From the NCBI RefSeq assembly GCF_900096915.1, contig NZ_FMYK01000012.1:1-27604 (forward strand): DNA of 27,604 nt, written 5' to 3'. Source of the DNA: Acinetobacter marinus. Its GTDB lineage: Bacteria; Pseudomonadota; Gammaproteobacteria; Pseudomonadales; Moraxellaceae. The notes below the pieces were generated by a model. It had not been told where the DNA came from, did not search any database, and saw nothing but the letters and a program-made list of their open reading frames with translations. Of this stretch, positions 25,409-27,604 are shown piece after piece. The first letter of the stretch is position 1. The number at the start of each line of letters is the position of its first letter. The translations under genes were made by a program, and so were the position numbers.

Positions 25409-25925
25409 TATATTGATAAATCAATGCTTCTTTTAGATTCAAACTAAAGAATAATTAAACTTAAAAAAAATAAGCAGTATCGGCACGCATATTATTATAT
25501 TTATCAAATACTGCTTTGAGCGACTTCTATATTTATTTGGCTTTTTTAATGATTTCTATTTTTAGAATTAACAGTCTAGGAAGAACATTATGCAAAATTA
25601 TTCCCACATCTCACATGCAGAAAAATTTACCATACAATTCAGCTCACCACGATTATAACGAATATGCTTTAATGTCATGCCTTACTCCACTTAGGCTACT
25701 TGCCTGTACTTGATGGTTTTTAATATCTGATTGTTAATATAATGCTTTAACTTTTACTTGAGAAATAATTGATTAAGCTATTGATATTCATATTTATGAA
25801 TTACAATCATTTAATTTGACTTGCTTATGCAGTTTATAGATAACTTTTTCAGAATGATTCATTTCATCAAAATATAAATATTGACTATATTCCAAGAATG
25901 AAAATATACACACATTGAGGATATT
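25409..25925. other. AT-rich gene-free stretch before the second sbp
   Basis: About 517 bases with no supported gene. It holds an inverted repeat AAGCAGTAT (25472-25480) / ATACTGCTT (25508-25516) with a 27-base loop, many short A and T runs, and the promoter of the second sbp near its right end. An open frame at 25516-25713 has no good start, no recognisable residues and no ribosome site, so it is not called. Confidence 0.5.
25881..25910 (+). promoter_or_regulatory. Candidate promoter of the second sbp
   Basis: TTGACT (25881-25886) and TATACA (25905-25910) are separated by 18 bases. If used, the leader would be only about 10 bases, with the GAGG ribosome site at its very start. An alternative -10, TATATT (25886-25891), would give a leader near 28 bases but has a weak -35. 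Either way the gene appears to have its own promoter, apart from the cysTWA operon. Confidence 0.45.
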
Positions 25926-26987
25926 ATGCGTTTTTCATCATTACTACTTAGATCAGACAAAGCAATTTCAAACAACGCATTGCAACGAAAATCCCTACTT
26001 GCAATCGGTTTGGCATTCGGGCTTTCTTTTGGTGCAACTTCATCTTTATACGCCAAAGATTTTTTAAATGTGTCTTATGATCCAACCCGTGAGTTTTATC
26101 AGGAATTTAACCAATCCTTTAGCCAGTTTTGGCAAAAGCGCACAGGTGAAACCGTTGATTTTAAACAATCACATGGTGGCTCTGGTAAGCAAGCTCGTGC
26201 CGTTGCCACAGGTTTAAAAGCCGATGTAGTGACTTTGGCACTTGCCAATGACATCGAGGAAATCGTCAAAGCAGGAGCGATCGAACCCAATTGGCAAAAA
26301 GAATTTCCGAATAACTCTGCACCCTACACTTCGACCATTGTATTTTTGGTACGTAAAGGCAATCCGAAAAATATCCGTGATTGGAATGACTTAACTAAAG
26401 ATGGTGTCGAGATCATCACACCAAATCCAAAGACTGGCGGTGCGCCACGTTGGATCTATCTGTCGGCTTGGGGATATGCGCTCAAACAGCCCAATGGTAG
26501 CGATACCACGGCACGAGAGTTGGTCAAAAGGCTCTATCATAATGTCAAAGTCTTAGACTCAGGCTCACGTGGATCACTGACCACCTTTGCTGAGCGCGGT
26601 ATTGGCGATGTGCTGCTTTCTTGGGAGAATGAAGCTCTACTCGCTACGCAAGGTTTTGGCAAAGGCAAATATGACATTGTCTATCCGTCGATCTCTATCT
26701 TGGCAGAACCTTCGGTTGCGATCGTTGATCAGACCGTTGATAAAAATGGTAATCGACAGCTTGCGACAGGCTACATCAATTATCTGTATTCACCACTTGG
26801 TCAGGAGCTCGCAGCGAAATATAACTTCCGTCCACGAGATGCCAAAGCTGCCAAGAAATATACCTCAAAATTCCCTAAAATACAGACTTTCGATATCAAT
26901 ACAGTATTTGGTGGATGGGCAAAGGCACAGCAAACCCACTTTGTAAATGGTGCAATCTTCGATCAGCTTTATAATGATAGAAAGTGA
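25926..26987 (+). CDS. Sulfate-binding protein paralogue with altered anion-site motif
   Basis: Periplasmic binding protein of 353 residues, clearly a duplicate of the gene at 19275. The signal peptide is longer (residues 1-42, ending SLYA), giving mature KDFLNVSYDPTREFY. It keeps Asp in SYDPT, Ser in QSHGGSGKQA, and Trp in LLSWENEA, but the conserved Ser-Gly-Gly-x-Arg motif reads NPKTGGAPRW instead of NPKTSGGARW, so the Ser that bonds sulfate in Salmonella Sbp is Gly and the following residues shift. It may bind another oxyanion, or sulfate with changed strength. GAGG lies five bases before ATG 25926. No own permease is present, so it would use CysTWA. Confidence 0.93.
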   Translation: MRFSSLLLRSDKAISNNALQRKSLLAIGLAFGLSFGATSSLYAKDFLNVSYDPTREFYQEFNQSFSQFWQKRTGETVDFKQSHGGSGKQARAVATGLKADVVTLALANDIEEIVKAGAIEPNWQKEFPNNSAPYTSTIVFLVRKGNPKNIRDWNDLTKDGVEIITPNPKTGGAPRWIYLSAWGYALKQPNGSDTTARELVKRLYHNVKVLDSGSRGSLTTFAERGIGDVLLSWENEALLATQGFGKGKYDIVYPSISILAEPSVAIVDQTVDKNGNRQLATGYINYLYSPLGQELAAKYNFRPRDAKAAKKYTSKFPKIQTFDINTVFGGWAKAQQTHFVNGAIFDQLYNDRK

Positions 26988-27009
26988 TTTTCATATAAAT
27001 TTTGTATTC

Positions 27010-27037
27010 GAGCTATTATCTTTCAATGTAATAGCTC
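27010..27037. terminator. Hairpin between converging genes, possible terminator
   Basis: GAGCTATTA (27010-27018) and TAATAGCTC (27029-27037) form a perfect 9-base stem with a 10-base loop. It lies between the stop codons of the second sbp and the broken minus-strand gene. No strong T-run follows on either strand, so it is a weak or bidirectional terminator at best. Confidence 0.4.
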
Positions 27038-27041
27038 AATA

Positions 27042-27511
27042 TTATTCATCTATATCCTCTAATTTAATTTTTTCAAAAGAAAATTGCTTAACCTTTTTAG
27101 GTACGGATTTTGTACCATTTTCAATTCTCTTTAAAAAACTATAAAACTCTACATCAAAAAATCTTATATCTCTACTTCTATATTTTGGTAAATTATCAAC
27201 AATTGTTTCCACTATTATACTTCGTTGTGATGTAGTTAAATTAGAGAATTCATTTCAATTACTTTCTAGATCCAATAATATTTCAAAATTAGAAAATAAA
27301 AAGAAACTATCTTTTTGATGCAAAACAATTGGCTGATCAAAAAAAATAATATCTAGAGACTCCAGCCATTCGGCTGATTTACTAGAAATATCATTATTAG
27401 AAAAAATATCAGTTTTAGATATTATTTTCAATTTATTTGATAAAAATTCATCCCATGTAATCTTAGCATCACCAACTAAAAAGTCTATAGAATGGATATT
27501 TAATTTATCAA
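27042..27511 (-). pseudogene. Broken AT-rich gene, cut at its 5' end and holding an internal stop
   Basis: Reading the minus strand from 27511 to the TAA at 27042 gives about 156 codons in one frame, interrupted by a single TGA (27255-27257). The first part includes HSIDFLVGDAKITWDEFL and SAEWLESLDIIFFDQPIVL; after the stop comes TTSQRSIIVETIVDNL and then KYRSRDIRFFDVEFYSF, ending EKIKLEDIDE. The frame has no start codon: it meets a stop exactly where the insertion-sequence end begins. I do not recognise the family. It is much more AT-rich than the neighbours, pointing to acquired DNA. Orphan immunity-type genes can look like this, but that is only a guess. Confidence 0.65.
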
Positions 27512-27604
27512 GGCTCTAGACTAGCAGAATAACCATGTTAGTCTAGAATCATGATAGAAAACAGTAAATTAAGTCGCTACAAAATTAAAAAAATAATTCA
27601 ATGC
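27512..27604 (+). mobile_element. Left end of an insertion sequence, cut by the window edge
   Basis: From GGCTCTAGACTA (27512) the sequence no longer fits the broken gene. TCTAGACTA (27515-27523) and TAGTCTAGA (27539-27547) form a perfect 9-base inverted repeat near the end, and an ATG at 27551 follows immediately, as in a compact IS with the transposase near its left end. The exact terminal repeat cannot be confirmed without the right end. Confidence 0.5.
27551..27604 (+). CDS. Partial transposase N-terminus, possibly IS1595/IS1016-like
   Basis: Only 18 codons are present before the window ends: MIENSKLSRYKIKKIIQC. The LSRYKIKKII stretch resembles the N-terminus of IS1595/IS1016-like transposases, from memory of that family rather than a search. 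There is no visible ribosome site beyond the AT-rich hairpin region. The family is uncertain because so little is visible. Confidence 0.45.
   Translation, partial: MIENSKLSRYKIKKIIQC

Noticed and set aside
25516..25713. Open frame of 65 codons in the AT-rich gap before the second sbp
   Set aside because: It starts at TTG without a ribosome site, shows no recognisable motif and lies in a gap rich in short repeats; length is what chance allows.
1..27604. CRISPR arrays, tRNA or rRNA genes, prophage or toxin-antitoxin modules
   Set aside because: No regularly spaced repeats, no cloverleaf-like sequence and no phage or toxin-antitoxin gene were seen on either strand by reading; a tRNA or CRISPR search tool was not available.

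Overview
The window looks like a chromosomal segment of an Acinetobacter species or a close Moraxellaceae relative. This is inferred from three things: moderate AT-richness, Moraxellaceae-like proteins throughout, and housekeeping blocks such as pabC-mltG-tmk and LMW phosphatase-murB-DUF218. I could not run a database search, so the species is open. No tRNA, rRNA or CRISPR array was seen.

Layout. At the left edge (about 63-90, minus strand) is a promoter with a GC-rich discriminator that fires out of the window. Next, on the minus strand, are a FhuE-type TonB-dependent siderophore receptor (216-2384) with a Fur-like box over its -10, then a compact five-gene run (7467 to 2551) in the order LMW protein-tyrosine phosphatase, murB, a DUF218 membrane protein with a long low-complexity linker, an alpha/beta hydrolase and a DUF2520 Rossmann protein. 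From 13361 down to 7660 lies a complete iron/siderophore import operon: outer-membrane receptor, binding protein, FecCD permease, ATPase, and a GNAT acetyltransferase at the end. The last three transporter genes are joined by ATGA overlaps. An HxlR-family regulator (13644-14096) diverges from this operon, and the intergenic region carries two good promoters, each with a palindrome placed like an operator.

The middle (14.1-19.1 kb) holds a Dps-type ferritin, an unrecognised 164-residue protein, a gene-free AT-rich stretch (15787-16330) containing an orphan plus-strand terminator that suggests a small RNA, and the minus-strand genes pabC, mltG and tmk.

The right part (19.2-27.0 kb, plus strand) is a sulfate uptake locus: sbp, an RBBP9/YdeN-type serine hydrolase, cysT, cysW, cysA, a CysB/Cbl-type LysR regulator, a small DUF1272 cysteine-rich protein, and a second sbp paralogue. 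The paralogue differs from the first at the conserved anion-contact motif. The right end carries a degraded, very AT-rich minus-strand gene. It has an internal TGA and is cut by what appears to be the left end of an insertion sequence whose transposase start (27551) runs off the window.

Functional picture: two iron acquisition loci with apparently different control (Fur-like box versus HxlR-type palindromes), iron storage by Dps, cell-wall and folate/dTMP housekeeping, and an assimilatory sulfate importer with its own regulator. Most of this is ordinary core genome. The points most worth a second look are the HxlR-linked iron operon, the candidate small RNA near 16.2 kb, the diverged second Sbp, and the IS-truncated gene at the right end.
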